From: an uncultured Peptococcaceae bacterium
Lineage (GTDB): Bacteria > Bacillota > Peptococcia > Peptococcales > Peptococcaceae
Reading direction: 5' to 3'
NCBI GenBank assembly: GCA_947254645.1
Contig: CAMYDW010000003.1
Location: 90,610 to 154,609 of the forward strand
Length of the DNA stretch: 64,000 nt
Positions 54,683-62,499 of the stretch are shown piece by piece (positions within the stretch are counted from its first letter, which is position 1; every line of letters begins with the position of its first letter). A model generated the notes under the pieces. That model saw only the letters and a list, made by a program, of their open reading frames with translations, ran no database searches and was not told where the DNA came from. The translations under genes were made by a program, and so were the position numbers.

Positions 54683-54711
54683 TTGTATTCTGTGAATACA
54701 AATGCTATAAT
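54683..54711 (+). promoter_or_regulatory. dsrC-unit promoter overlapped by a perfect palindrome
   Basis: TTGTAT (54683-54688), 17 bases, TATAAT (54706-54711) with TGC before it (extended -10). The -35 element and most of the spacer form TTGTATTCTGTGAATACAA (54683-54701), 8-bp perfect arms around TGT. A protein bound here would occlude RNA polymerase. The TTGT...ACAA ends recall Rex boxes, but the spacing differs by one base. Confidence 0.6.
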
Positions 54712-54728
54712 GTTATAAGGAGCTGCAA

Positions 54729-54929
54729 ATGGCATTAATGGATGATTGCATGGAATGGCTAGATTTTTGCGATGATTTGATTCGCGAAATCACTGACTCA
54801 AAGTCAAGTGATTTTAAGCGTGGTCAAGTGGATGGCATTAAAATGGCTACAGACATGCTAAAGGATTACTTAATGGATTATCCTGGCTATGTAGATCCGA
54901 AACACAAGTTTGACAAATTTAAAATGTGA
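54729..54929 (+). CDS. 66-residue protein of unknown function between dsrD and dsrC
   Basis: A small soluble protein, rich in Asp, Lys and Met, predicted mostly helical, with two Cys (CMEWLDFC, residues 7 and 14) near the start. AAGGAG lies 7 bases before ATG 54729. It has a promoter of its own with dsrC and starts 93 bases after dsrD. I do not recognise it. The place suggests a role in the DsrC cycle, but that is position only. Confidence 0.7.
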   Translation: MALMDDCMEWLDFCDDLIREITDSKSSDFKRGQVDGIKMATDMLKDYLMDYPGYVDPKHKFDKFKM

Positions 54930-54940
54930 GGTGCTTATTC

Positions 54941-55258
54941 ATGCCAGAAATCAATGTAAATGGTAAAGCAGTTGAAGTTGACGAAGATGGATTCTTAGTT
55001 AACTTGGAACAATGGGACGAAGAAGTTGCTAAATTCTTAGCAGACAGCGAAGGCATCAATGATTTAACTGAAGAACATTGGCAACTTATCAACTATTTGA
55101 AGGATTACTTCAAAGAATATGGTATTGCTCCAATGGTTCGTAAGATGACCAAAGAATCTGGATTTTCTTTGAAAGAAATCTATGATCTTTTCCCATCTGG
55201 CCCAGCTAAAGGTGCTTGCAAAATTGCAGGTCTTCCAAAGCCAACTGGTTGCGTATAA
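54941..55258 (+). CDS. dsrC: DsrC sulfur-carrier protein
   Basis: Small sulfur-carrier substrate of DsrAB. The 105-residue protein ends with the full DsrC arm GACKIAGLPKPTGCV, with Cys94 and the penultimate Cys104, the pair that forms the DsrC trisulfide in sulfite reduction. ATG 54941 is used because GAGGTG precedes it and the DsrC N-terminus starts there. It is cotranscribed with the 66-residue protein. The membrane complex DsrMK(JOP), which normally reduces the trisulfide, is not in the window. Confidence 0.96.
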   Translation: MPEINVNGKAVEVDEDGFLVNLEQWDEEVAKFLADSEGINDLTEEHWQLINYLKDYFKEYGIAPMVRKMTKESGFSLKEIYDLFPSGPAKGACKIAGLPKPTGCV

Positions 55259-55280
55259 TTTTTATACAAAACTTGATATT

Positions 55281-55312
55281 AAAAGACACGTCTTTAAGAC
55301 GTGTCTTTTTTT
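55281..55312 (+). terminator. Terminator after dsrC
   Basis: AAAAGACACGTCTT/AAGACGTGTCTTTT palindrome (55281-55308) followed by T residues. Confidence 0.92.
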
Positions 55313-55341
55313 GTATGTGTAAAAGAGAAAATGAAAGAAAA

Positions 55342-55370
55342 TTGATTTTATATACATAATTTGGTATAGT
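55342..55370 (+). promoter_or_regulatory. Promoter of the phosphoribosyltransferase gene
   Basis: TTGATT (55342-55347), 17 bases, TATAGT (55365-55370), with TG before the -10 element. Confidence 0.65.
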
Positions 55371-55398
55371 GAATCTACTGGATAAAGGAGGGCTATTG

Positions 55399-55980
55399 AT
55401 GTTAAAATTCCATGAGGTTGAAATTGCAGGGTTGAAGCGACAGCTGCCTTTGTATCAAATTGAGGAAGATGTATTTATTCCACTCTTTATTGCACATAAT
55501 GATATTGCACTTATTCAATCAGCGGCAAAGGCATTATTGGATCGCGTTGTTGATTTTGATGTAATAGTGACTGAGGAAATTCAAGGAATAAGTCTTGCTT
55601 ATGCGATGTCATTGTTGGCAGGCAAAGAACGCTTTATCGTGGCACGAAAAAATGCCAAAGCATATATGGATGACGTGGTAGCCATTCAAATTCTTCAAAA
55701 AGATGATGAGGAATATAAGCGATTATATGTCTCAAAGGAAGAAGCAGATTATATTTCAAATAAGCGTGTGCTTTTAGTAGATGATGTCATTTTATATGGA
55801 CAAACAATGGACTCTTTATTTGAACTAACCAATGCCTTGGGCGGCTATGTGGTTGGAGAAGCGAGCATTATCCATCATGGTTTTGAGTATCACTCCTCAG
55901 ATATTCCAATTAATTCATTGGTCACCTTACCGCTTTTTAATGCGGATGGCTCAGTTTACCAAAAAGAAGAAAACAAATAA
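55399..55980 (+). CDS. Phosphoribosyltransferase-family protein (adenine PRT-like)
   Basis: A 193-residue type I phosphoribosyltransferase. The PRPP-binding signature is RVLLVDDVILYGQTMDSL (near 125-142). The flexible-loop region FIVARKNAKAYMDDV is like that of adenine/xanthine PRTs. It may salvage a purine or be a regulator of the PurR type, although no HTH is present. AAGGAGG precedes ATG 55399. It is a single gene between promoter and terminator. Confidence 0.82.
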   Translation: MLKFHEVEIAGLKRQLPLYQIEEDVFIPLFIAHNDIALIQSAAKALLDRVVDFDVIVTEEIQGISLAYAMSLLAGKERFIVARKNAKAYMDDVVAIQILQKDDEEYKRLYVSKEEADYISNKRVLLVDDVILYGQTMDSLFELTNALGGYVVGEASIIHHGFEYHSSDIPINSLVTLPLFNADGSVYQKEENK

Positions 55981-55994
55981 TAGTAGATATAGAG

Positions 55995-56023
55995 ACAGAT
56001 ACCATTATGGTATCTGTTTTTTT
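55995..56023 (+). terminator. Terminator after the phosphoribosyltransferase gene
   Basis: Stem ACAGATACCA/TGGTATCTGT (55995-56017) with a 3-base loop and T-run. Confidence 0.9.
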
Positions 56024-56074
56024 CTGTAAAGATTCTGTATCAAAATATAGTGAAAAAAAACAAAATATCAAGAA

Positions 56075-56102
56075 TTGAAAATATCACAAAAAGGTTTATA
56101 GT
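56075..56102 (+). promoter_or_regulatory. Promoter of the glycosyltransferase/two-component unit
   Basis: TTGAAA (56075-56080), 16 bases, TATAGT (56097-56102), 57 bases before the glycosyltransferase start. Confidence 0.6.
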
Positions 56103-56158
56103 ATGCATTGTTAGAATGTGTTAGGATATAGAAGTAAGATTATTACAGGAGGGGTATT

Positions 56159-57289
56159 ATGCGAATACTCATTGTCACTGAAGTGTTTGTACCGATATCA
56201 GATGGTCTCGTGACGCGTCTGATTGAAGGTATACGATATTTTAAAAAAGAAGGCCATGAAGTGGCGATCATTACACCTAATCGAGGGGTAAATGAATTTG
56301 AAGATATCAAGGTTTATGGTGTTCGATATAATCGTCTTCCTTTTATAAAAAAACAATGCTGGTTTTTTTCATCAAGTGACATTTTCGATATTATGCAGGA
56401 TTTTGCGCCAGATGTGGTACATGTTGCCAACCCAGTTATATTTGGTGCATTGGCCATTAAATATGCCAATGAGCTGCGCTTGCCCTTGGTTGTGAGCTAC
56501 CATACAAACTATAGAAAATATATTAAGCGTTATCATTTGGATAAAAAGGTCTTTCAGAAGGTGGCTCAAAGTGCAGAACATTTTCTATACAAGAACGCGA
56601 CAGTGAATATATGCACATCACGTGCATTAAGAAAGAGACTCTTGGACCGTGGTGTTGAACAGGTGCATGTATTAAAACGTGGTGTTGATGTAGAAGCCTT
56701 CAGTAGTCAGTTTTTTTCTGAGGATATGAGGGCTATTCTGAGCAATGGTCAAGGAGAAAAGAAATTATTGGTGTATGTGGGCCACTTAAGTAAGGATAAA
56801 CGCATAGAAAGCCTTCTCCCCCTTATGAAAAGACGTAAGGATATATCATTGGCTATTGTAGGAGATGGCCCAGAAAAAGCTGCTTTGGAGCGCTTATTTA
56901 TGGGAACCTCAACGGTATTTACAGGCTACTTAAAAGGTCGAACGCTGGCGGAGGCATATGCTTCCGCGGATGCTTTAATTTTCCCTGTTATGGAGGATAC
57001 GGTGGGCTTGGCTATTTTAGAAGCCATGGCCTCAAAAACCCCAGTGATAGCGGCGGAGAGCACCTTAACCAATGAACAGTTTCTAAATGGAAGAGACATC
57101 CTTTTGTATGATAGCAAAAATGAAAGTTCATTGGACTATGCCATCAACTGTTTAGAGGATGAGGTGTTAGTGGAACGTATTTGTCATATCGCCAGATGCG
57201 AAATGGAAAATAGCACTTGGGAAGATGCTAGCCAACAATTATTAGATTATTATCATATTGCACATGCACGTGCAACGAGGTTTAACTAA
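56159..57289 (+). CDS. GT4-family glycosyltransferase
   Basis: A 376-residue GT-B enzyme. The N-terminal domain opens with LIVTEVFVPISDGLVTRL. The C-terminal domain has the donor site, with YVGHLSKDKRIESL (near 201), GDGPEKAAL, and the EX7E-like segment FPVMEDTVGLAILEAMA (near 278-294). It transfers a sugar from a nucleotide donor, perhaps to a glycolipid of the membrane, but the substrate is unknown. GGAGGGG precedes ATG 56159. It is read with the two-component genes 18 bases downstream. Confidence 0.88.
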   Translation: MRILIVTEVFVPISDGLVTRLIEGIRYFKKEGHEVAIITPNRGVNEFEDIKVYGVRYNRLPFIKKQCWFFSSSDIFDIMQDFAPDVVHVANPVIFGALAIKYANELRLPLVVSYHTNYRKYIKRYHLDKKVFQKVAQSAEHFLYKNATVNICTSRALRKRLLDRGVEQVHVLKRGVDVEAFSSQFFSEDMRAILSNGQGEKKLLVYVGHLSKDKRIESLLPLMKRRKDISLAIVGDGPEKAALERLFMGTSTVFTGYLKGRTLAEAYASADALIFPVMEDTVGLAILEAMASKTPVIAAESTLTNEQFLNGRDILLYDSKNESSLDYAINCLEDEVLVERICHIARCEMENSTWEDASQQLLDYYHIAHARATRFN

Positions 57290-57307
57290 TAGCAAGGAGT
57301 GAGGACA

Positions 57308-58009
57308 ATGAATGAAAAAATATTAATTGTTGAAGATGAAGATGGCATTCGTGAAAATATAAAAGAATATTTGGAAGCGCAGCAATATGATATTTATGAA
57401 GCTGCAGATGGTGAAATGGCATTAGAAAAAATGAATACGATTCATCCTGATTTGGTTATTCTTGATTTAATGCTTCCTAAAATTGATGGGATGGAAGTGT
57501 GTAATAGAATCCGCCGAGACTCAACCACGCCTATTATCATGGTGACTGCTCGAAATGAGGAAATTGACAAGCTATTAGGCCTAGAAATTGGTGCAGATGA
57601 TTATATTACCAAACCTTTTAGCTTAAGAGAGCTAAGTGCTCGAATAAAAGCTGTTTTTAGACGTAGTAAACATTATGTGGAAACTGTTGAAGAAGTACGT
57701 CATTTTGGCAAACTAGAGATTAATGTGGATCGTCGTGAGGTTTTTTATGATGGTAAACCAGTCGAATTGACCCCATCTGAATATGCTATTTTGGTGACTT
57801 TGAGCATGAATGTAGGACGTCCGTATAGTCGCCTGCAATTGCTAACCGCAACCCTTGGGGAAAGCTATGCAGGATATGAGCGTGCAATAGACACACATGT
57901 AAGTAATTTGCGGAAAAAAATTGAACCAAATCCACAAAAACCTATTTTTATTCAAACTGTTTACGGTCTAGGCTATAAGTTTGGAGATAAGTATGAAACT
58001 GTCGAGTAA
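57308..58009 (+). CDS. OmpR/PhoB-family response regulator
   Basis: A 233-residue transcription factor. The receiver domain (1-118) has the acidic pocket ED, phospho-acceptor Asp53 in LVILDLMLPK, and Lys near 102 in ITKPFS. The C-terminal winged helix (about 138-230) has ELTPSEYAILVTL and IDTHVSNLRKKIEPNP. AAGGAGTGAGG precedes ATG 57308. It overlaps the kinase gene by 17 bases. Targets are unknown; likely candidates are the neighbouring envelope genes. Confidence 0.93.
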   Translation: MNEKILIVEDEDGIRENIKEYLEAQQYDIYEAADGEMALEKMNTIHPDLVILDLMLPKIDGMEVCNRIRRDSTTPIIMVTARNEEIDKLLGLEIGADDYITKPFSLRELSARIKAVFRRSKHYVETVEEVRHFGKLEINVDRREVFYDGKPVELTPSEYAILVTLSMNVGRPYSRLQLLTATLGESYAGYERAIDTHVSNLRKKIEPNPQKPIFIQTVYGLGYKFGDKYETVE

Positions 58010-59378
58010 AATCATTTTGCTAATGACAATGATTTCTGTATTGACAGGAATCTTTATTGGTGGCGTGACGATTCGCTCCTCAAGTATGATTTTTGAAAAA
58101 TATCTTCAAGAAACCCATCAACTGGAAATCAGTGAATGGGAAGACTTATATACCAGCTATTATGAAAATAATGGTGGTTCATGGGAAAATGTAGAAACTT
58201 TGTTTTTAAATCTACGTCAAATGCCACCGTATTATATACGCCCTGCCGATGATTTGCCTTACTATAAAAGAGAAACCGTATTAATTGATACCAACAGCCG
58301 TATCCTGACCCATCCACAAGTTGAATTAGTTGGTCAGCATGTCAATAAAAAACTTGTACAACATGGTTTTCCTCTTTATGACAGTAGGGAAAAGCTGATT
58401 GGTTACTTATTGCCGTTGGATTATTTTGACCATCAGTTTTGGCTTTTAGAAGAGAGCTTTAATGACAGTATGAAAGCCTCTATTATTAAAGGGGTCTCTT
58501 TTTCAGTACTCATCGCGGCCTTGATTGGCTTTATATTTGCCCGTAATATTATCAAACCTTTACAGCGTGTGATTGAGTTGGTGCGCCGCACCGGTCATAC
58601 CACAACAAATGAGCGTGTGGCGGTTGTCAATGATGATGAGATAGGGGAACTTGCTATTGCTTTCAATCAAATGACCGATGAACTGGCAAAAAATAATGAA
58701 ATGAGGGTGCAGCTCTTCGCAGACATTAGTCATGAATTGCGAACGCCTTTGACAGTCATTGCAGGCAAGTTAGAAAATAAGCTGATGCGAAATGAAGCTT
58801 GTCCATTAGAAGAAATATCTTCTTTGTATGATGAGGTATTACGTTTAAATGGACTCGTCAGTGAATTACAAAACATCTCGCGTCTTGATGCTGGACACAT
58901 GATGATTAGCAAAACACTCATTGATTTTAAGACTTTTTTTGCGGATTTCTTTTTGCTGGTCAATGCAGATGCCGAAGCAAGAGATATTACATTGACTGTT
59001 GAAATGGAGGAATCATTGCCCTATTGCTACGCAGATCCAGAACGCTTAAAGCAAATCGTTTTAAATCTTTTTAGCAATGCATTGAGATACACCAGTAATG
59101 GGGGTGCTGTTTTATTTAAGGCCTGGTCTGAAAATGAATGCTTTGTTTTTTCTATTACAGATACTGGTATTGGCATGAGTGAAGAAGAATGTGCCCGTGT
59201 TTTTGAACGTTTTTATCGAACGGATCAATCGAGAGCCCGAGAGACTGGTGGGACAGGATTGGGAATGGCGATTACCCAAGGTCTTGTATTGGCACATGGT
59301 GGTGCCATTGATGTCAAGAGTAAAAAAAATGTTGGAACCACTTTTACGGTATCGCTACCACTTTATAAAGAAGAATAA
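57993..59378 (+). CDS. Membrane sensor histidine kinase
   Basis: A 461-residue kinase: first span (about 6-27), an extracytoplasmic sensing region of about 140 residues, second span (about 168-188), and a HAMP domain. The phospho-acceptor His lies near 247 in ISHELRTPLTV, followed by the N box LNLFSNALRYT near 363, G1 DTGIGMS near 391, and GTGLGMAI. GGAGAT precedes ATG 57993. It pairs with the overlapping response regulator. The signal is unknown. Confidence 0.94.
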   Translation: MKLSSKIILLMTMISVLTGIFIGGVTIRSSSMIFEKYLQETHQLEISEWEDLYTSYYENNGGSWENVETLFLNLRQMPPYYIRPADDLPYYKRETVLIDTNSRILTHPQVELVGQHVNKKLVQHGFPLYDSREKLIGYLLPLDYFDHQFWLLEESFNDSMKASIIKGVSFSVLIAALIGFIFARNIIKPLQRVIELVRRTGHTTTNERVAVVNDDEIGELAIAFNQMTDELAKNNEMRVQLFADISHELRTPLTVIAGKLENKLMRNEACPLEEISSLYDEVLRLNGLVSELQNISRLDAGHMMISKTLIDFKTFFADFFLLVNADAEARDITLTVEMEESLPYCYADPERLKQIVLNLFSNALRYTSNGGAVLFKAWSENECFVFSITDTGIGMSEEECARVFERFYRTDQSRARETGGTGLGMAITQGLVLAHGGAIDVKSKKNVGTTFTVSLPLYKEE

Positions 59379-59424
59379 ATTTGTGCTATAAATGTATAGC
59401 CTGCGTACTATAAGATATTATTTC

Positions 59425-59454
59425 TTGCAAGAAATTGTTGTAATGATGTAAAAT
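59425..59454 (+). promoter_or_regulatory. Promoter of the DUF4097-like gene
   Basis: TTGCAA (59425-59430), 18 bases, TAAAAT (59449-59454), after the kinase gene. Confidence 0.55.
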
Positions 59455-59485
59455 AAGAACGAGAAAAGACGCAGGGGGGCGGAGT

Positions 59486-60523
59486 ATGATGGCAGGACGG
59501 TTGCAAATTTTTTTGAAGAAGACACGTCGTTGCCAAATGGGATTTTTGGTTGCAGCGATACTCTGTCTCCTTGTTTTTTTATTGCTTTTATTTTCTTTAA
59601 ATGACAAAGAAGGGGCATTTGAAGCGATTTATCATGCGCCTTACCAATTAGAGGTGCCTATTTCTAGACAGGGCTTAACACACTTAGATATTGAAAGTAG
59701 CAATGTCACCTTGGAGTTGGGGATGGCGGATGATATTCACAAGCCTGTGGTGCAGCTTTTTGGTAAAGGTTATAAAGAGCAATCAGTAAAGATAGATTTG
59801 AAAGATACAAAGTGCCATATTGCTTTAAAGGATGTTGGAAAATCAACCCCACAAGCCTTGACGATGAGAGTGTTACTTCCTCAAAGTAATCTGCATGAGG
59901 TAAAAATTAATGGACAGTTACTGAATCTTCATGTAGAACATCTGCGGGCGAGCAAGCTTGTAGCAAATGTTGATAAAGGCTATGTGGCAATTATTGATAC
60001 AAAAGGGAATCACTTAAAAGTAAAAACCGTCTCTGCACCAGTTCGTTTATCTCATAATCGAATGACATTTGTTGAAACAGATACAGAAAAAGGGTCATCA
60101 ACCTTTATTGAAAATCATATGAATTATCTTGAAGCACATAGTGAACAAGGAAGTCAATTCTTGTATCAACGATGGCTGAATAAACATTATGAGCTCAATT
60201 CCCAAAAAGGTGATGTGACAGTATTGAGTCAATACTTACCTTATAATATCTTTATCGATGCTCAAACAACAAGAAAAGGCAGTGTATCAATGCGCTATCA
60301 GACACGTTTTTGGAAAGAAGCATTAGAGACGGAAAACAATAAACACACTTACATAGGGTCTGTTGGTGGGGATACCAAACACCTACTGATATGTAAAAGT
60401 GAGTCTGGTCATATTGATATTGGACCTCGTGAGCGCTATAGTCCATTGGATCCATTTGCTAAAGATTATCCGTTTGCTGCTGAAAATCCATATCGTCAAG
60501 AACGTGCAACATATACCAAGTAG
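59486..60523 (+). CDS. Membrane-anchored beta-helix protein (DUF4097-like)
   Basis: A 345-residue protein with one N-terminal span (about 19-39) after a basic segment (KKTRR). An outside region follows, of short repeating strands (LTHLDIESSNVTLEL, LVANVDKGYVAII, LKVKTVSAPVRL), typical of DUF4097/adhesin-like beta-helix domains. Such genes often lie by two-component systems and may be regulated by them, as the place just after the kinase suggests. AGGGGGGCGGAG precedes ATG 59486. No enzymatic motif is seen. Confidence 0.65.
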   Translation: MMAGRLQIFLKKTRRCQMGFLVAAILCLLVFLLLLFSLNDKEGAFEAIYHAPYQLEVPISRQGLTHLDIESSNVTLELGMADDIHKPVVQLFGKGYKEQSVKIDLKDTKCHIALKDVGKSTPQALTMRVLLPQSNLHEVKINGQLLNLHVEHLRASKLVANVDKGYVAIIDTKGNHLKVKTVSAPVRLSHNRMTFVETDTEKGSSTFIENHMNYLEAHSEQGSQFLYQRWLNKHYELNSQKGDVTVLSQYLPYNIFIDAQTTRKGSVSMRYQTRFWKEALETENNKHTYIGSVGGDTKHLLICKSESGHIDIGPRERYSPLDPFAKDYPFAAENPYRQERATYTK

Positions 60524-60528
60524 CTAGT

Positions 60529-60552
60529 AGCGCCCAGATGGGCGCTTCTTCT
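60529..60552 (+). terminator. Terminator after the DUF4097-like gene
   Basis: Stem AGCGCCC/GGGCGCT (60529-60546) with loop AGAT and an interrupted T-run. Confidence 0.65.
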
Positions 60553-60572
60553 TTATCAAGGAGGAAGCATCA

Positions 60573-61358
60573 ATGCAAAATGTTGTTTATTTTTTTGTGG
60601 TTTTCTTTGCTTGTACATTTGGTTCAGTGAGTGGCATTGGTGGGGGTATTATCATCAAGCCCATCATGGATGCAATGGGAGGTGTGCCTGTTGGCACAAT
60701 CAATGCGCTATCCAGTATCACCGTCTTAACAATGACGACGGTCAGTATCATTAAAAGTCGCAAAAATGCCAGAGGGATAGAATGGCGCATTGTGGCATTT
60801 TTTGCTATCGGGAGTGTATTGGGTGGTATTTTTGGTAATAAGATGTTAGCAGCTTTTTTAGCGGGTGCTACCAAGGGTGCAACAGTGACAATTGTACAAA
60901 GCATTCTACAGATTATTATCGTGGTCATGGTTATTTTAAATGAGCTCTTTAAAGCCAAAATGCCACGCTTTCATATCAAAAATCCAGTAGTCATGATGAG
61001 TATTGGTATTGGATTAGGTATTATAGCAGCTTTTCTAAGTATTGGCGGTGGTTTATTTAATAAGCCGCTCTTGGTGATTCTACTTTCATTGGCTGCTAAA
61101 AGTGCGGTGTATACCTCTTTGTGTGTGATTTTTTGTGCGCAAACAGCGAATGTCGTAACAATGGGCGTTACCAATCATTTCGCTTTGGTTGATTTTCACA
61201 TTTTACCATTTATGATGGTTGGGGCCATTCTTGGTGGATATGCAGGAAGTTACATTGCTACACATGTGAATGACAAATATTTTGATCGATTATTCTTGAT
61301 TACTTTATTTATTATTCTATCCTTGAATAGTTTCAACTTACTACGATATCTTATTTAA
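60573..61358 (+). CDS. TauE/SafE-family permease
   Basis: A 261-residue membrane protein with about seven to eight spans and the two family repeats, marked by GSVSGIGGGIIIKP (near 14-27) and AAFLSIGGGLFNKP (near 157-170). TauE/SafE proteins carry organosulfur acids, sulfite or other anions across the membrane. A sulfite-linked role would suit this genome, but nothing in the local context proves it. AAGGAGG precedes ATG 60573. Confidence 0.88.
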   Translation: MQNVVYFFVVFFACTFGSVSGIGGGIIIKPIMDAMGGVPVGTINALSSITVLTMTTVSIIKSRKNARGIEWRIVAFFAIGSVLGGIFGNKMLAAFLAGATKGATVTIVQSILQIIIVVMVILNELFKAKMPRFHIKNPVVMMSIGIGLGIIAAFLSIGGGLFNKPLLVILLSLAAKSAVYTSLCVIFCAQTANVVTMGVTNHFALVDFHILPFMMVGAILGGYAGSYIATHVNDKYFDRLFLITLFIILSLNSFNLLRYLI

Positions 61359-61364
61359 AAAAAG

Positions 61365-61396
61365 AAAAGACACGCATTTGCGTGTCTTTTTTTTTT
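61365..61396. terminator. Bidirectional terminator after the TauE-type gene
   Basis: Stem AAAAGACACGC/GCGTGTCTTTT (61365-61390) with loop ATTT, long T-run to the right and A-rich left flank. Confidence 0.9.
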
Positions 61397-62294
61397 AATA
61401 AATATAGTCCATTGCATCGTATAAATCTGTGAAGCGAAATCTAAATCCCTCTTCTAGTAAATTACGTGGTTCAATATAATTGCCACGAATTAAAATGTCA
61501 GCACGTTCTCCTAAAATACTACGAAGTAAAATAGTAGGGATGTTGTGACTGTGTTCTTTGCCAATATAGCGTGCCGCTAAACCAGCGAACTCATACTGCT
61601 GATTCATAGACGGTGCTGCGATATTATAAATAGAATGTTGCCCACCATCATTTTCGATGAGAAATTCTACAGCACGTACCCAGTCTTGTTGATGAATCCA
61701 AGGAAAAGGTTGTTCTCCAGAACCATAAACACCTGTAAATCCAAGCTCAATTGGCTTTGTAATTTGTTCAAATACATGTCCATGTAGGCCTAAAACATTT
61801 GCAGAGCGTAAAATCACTATTTTTTCAAAATCAGATTGCAAGCTTAAAGCCTCATGCTCTACTTTAATAAAAATATCTGCGAAATGATCTTTGCCAGCAG
61901 GCCCGTCTTCGTTGTACATATGACTTGGGCGTGTTGTTCCCATGCCATAATATCCAAAGGAGGAGGCGGAAATAAGCAAAGGAGGCTTGTCCTCAATAGT
62001 GTTTAACCATTTTTTTAAATTGTTTAAAGGACGAATTCTCGTTTCTACAATTTTTTCACGGAATGACTTGCTCCATCGTTGAACGGTGAGAGGAATCCCG
62101 GATAAATGAACGACAACGTCCACATGCTCATCAATTTCAGAAAAGTGACCAATATGCGTCACTTGTTTCGTATTGTATCGGGCATTAGGGTTTCGTGTTT
62201 TGACAATAAGACGGTAGCCCTCGTGTGCTAAATGAGTGACAAGGTTATTTCCTAAGAATCCAGTGCCGCCCATGACTAAAATGGTTTTTTTCAT
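61395..62294 (-). CDS. NAD(P)-dependent epimerase-type protein (TIGR01777/YfcH group)
   Basis: A 299-residue short-chain dehydrogenase of the extended type. The Rossmann motif VMGGTGFLGNNLVTHL lies at about 7-22. VHLSGIPLTVQRWSKSFREKI and ISASSFGYYG (the SxnnYxxxK region is degenerate) are YfcH-like, and a C-terminal DUF1731-type end (LRSILGERADILIRGNYIEPRNLLEEGFRF) completes it. The family is sometimes named cell division inhibitor SulA by old annotation; there is no evidence of that role. GGAGGTG sets ATG 62294. Confidence 0.88.
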   Translation of the reverse strand: MKKTILVMGGTGFLGNNLVTHLAHEGYRLIVKTRNPNARYNTKQVTHIGHFSEIDEHVDVVVHLSGIPLTVQRWSKSFREKIVETRIRPLNNLKKWLNTIEDKPPLLISASSFGYYGMGTTRPSHMYNEDGPAGKDHFADIFIKVEHEALSLQSDFEKIVILRSANVLGLHGHVFEQITKPIELGFTGVYGSGEQPFPWIHQQDWVRAVEFLIENDGGQHSIYNIAAPSMNQQYEFAGLAARYIGKEHSHNIPTILLRSILGERADILIRGNYIEPRNLLEEGFRFRFTDLYDAMDYIY

Positions 62295-62417
62295 CGTGAC
62301 ACCTCCGTTAATAGATTGACTATACCTTTATTCTATATGATGAGAGAAGTGGTAACAAGAAAAACATTCAGAAGAATAAAAACAATATAATAAATTAATC
62401 ATTCATCGCTTTAACCT

Positions 62418-62446
62418 TTGGAAAAAAGTGCAAATTAGGATATACT
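62418..62446 (+). promoter_or_regulatory. Promoter of the CapA-like gene
   Basis: TTGGAA (62418-62423), 17 bases, TATACT (62441-62446). Confidence 0.55.
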
Positions 62447-62499
62447 AAGAAAAACAATATATTGATAGCATGTGGTTCAATCATTGGAGGAAACAAGCG

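Noticed and set aside
61395..62294. Reading the epimerase as an SOS cell division inhibitor SulA
   Set aside because: The name is a legacy label for the TIGR01777 family; no LexA box lies upstream and the protein is a dehydrogenase fold.
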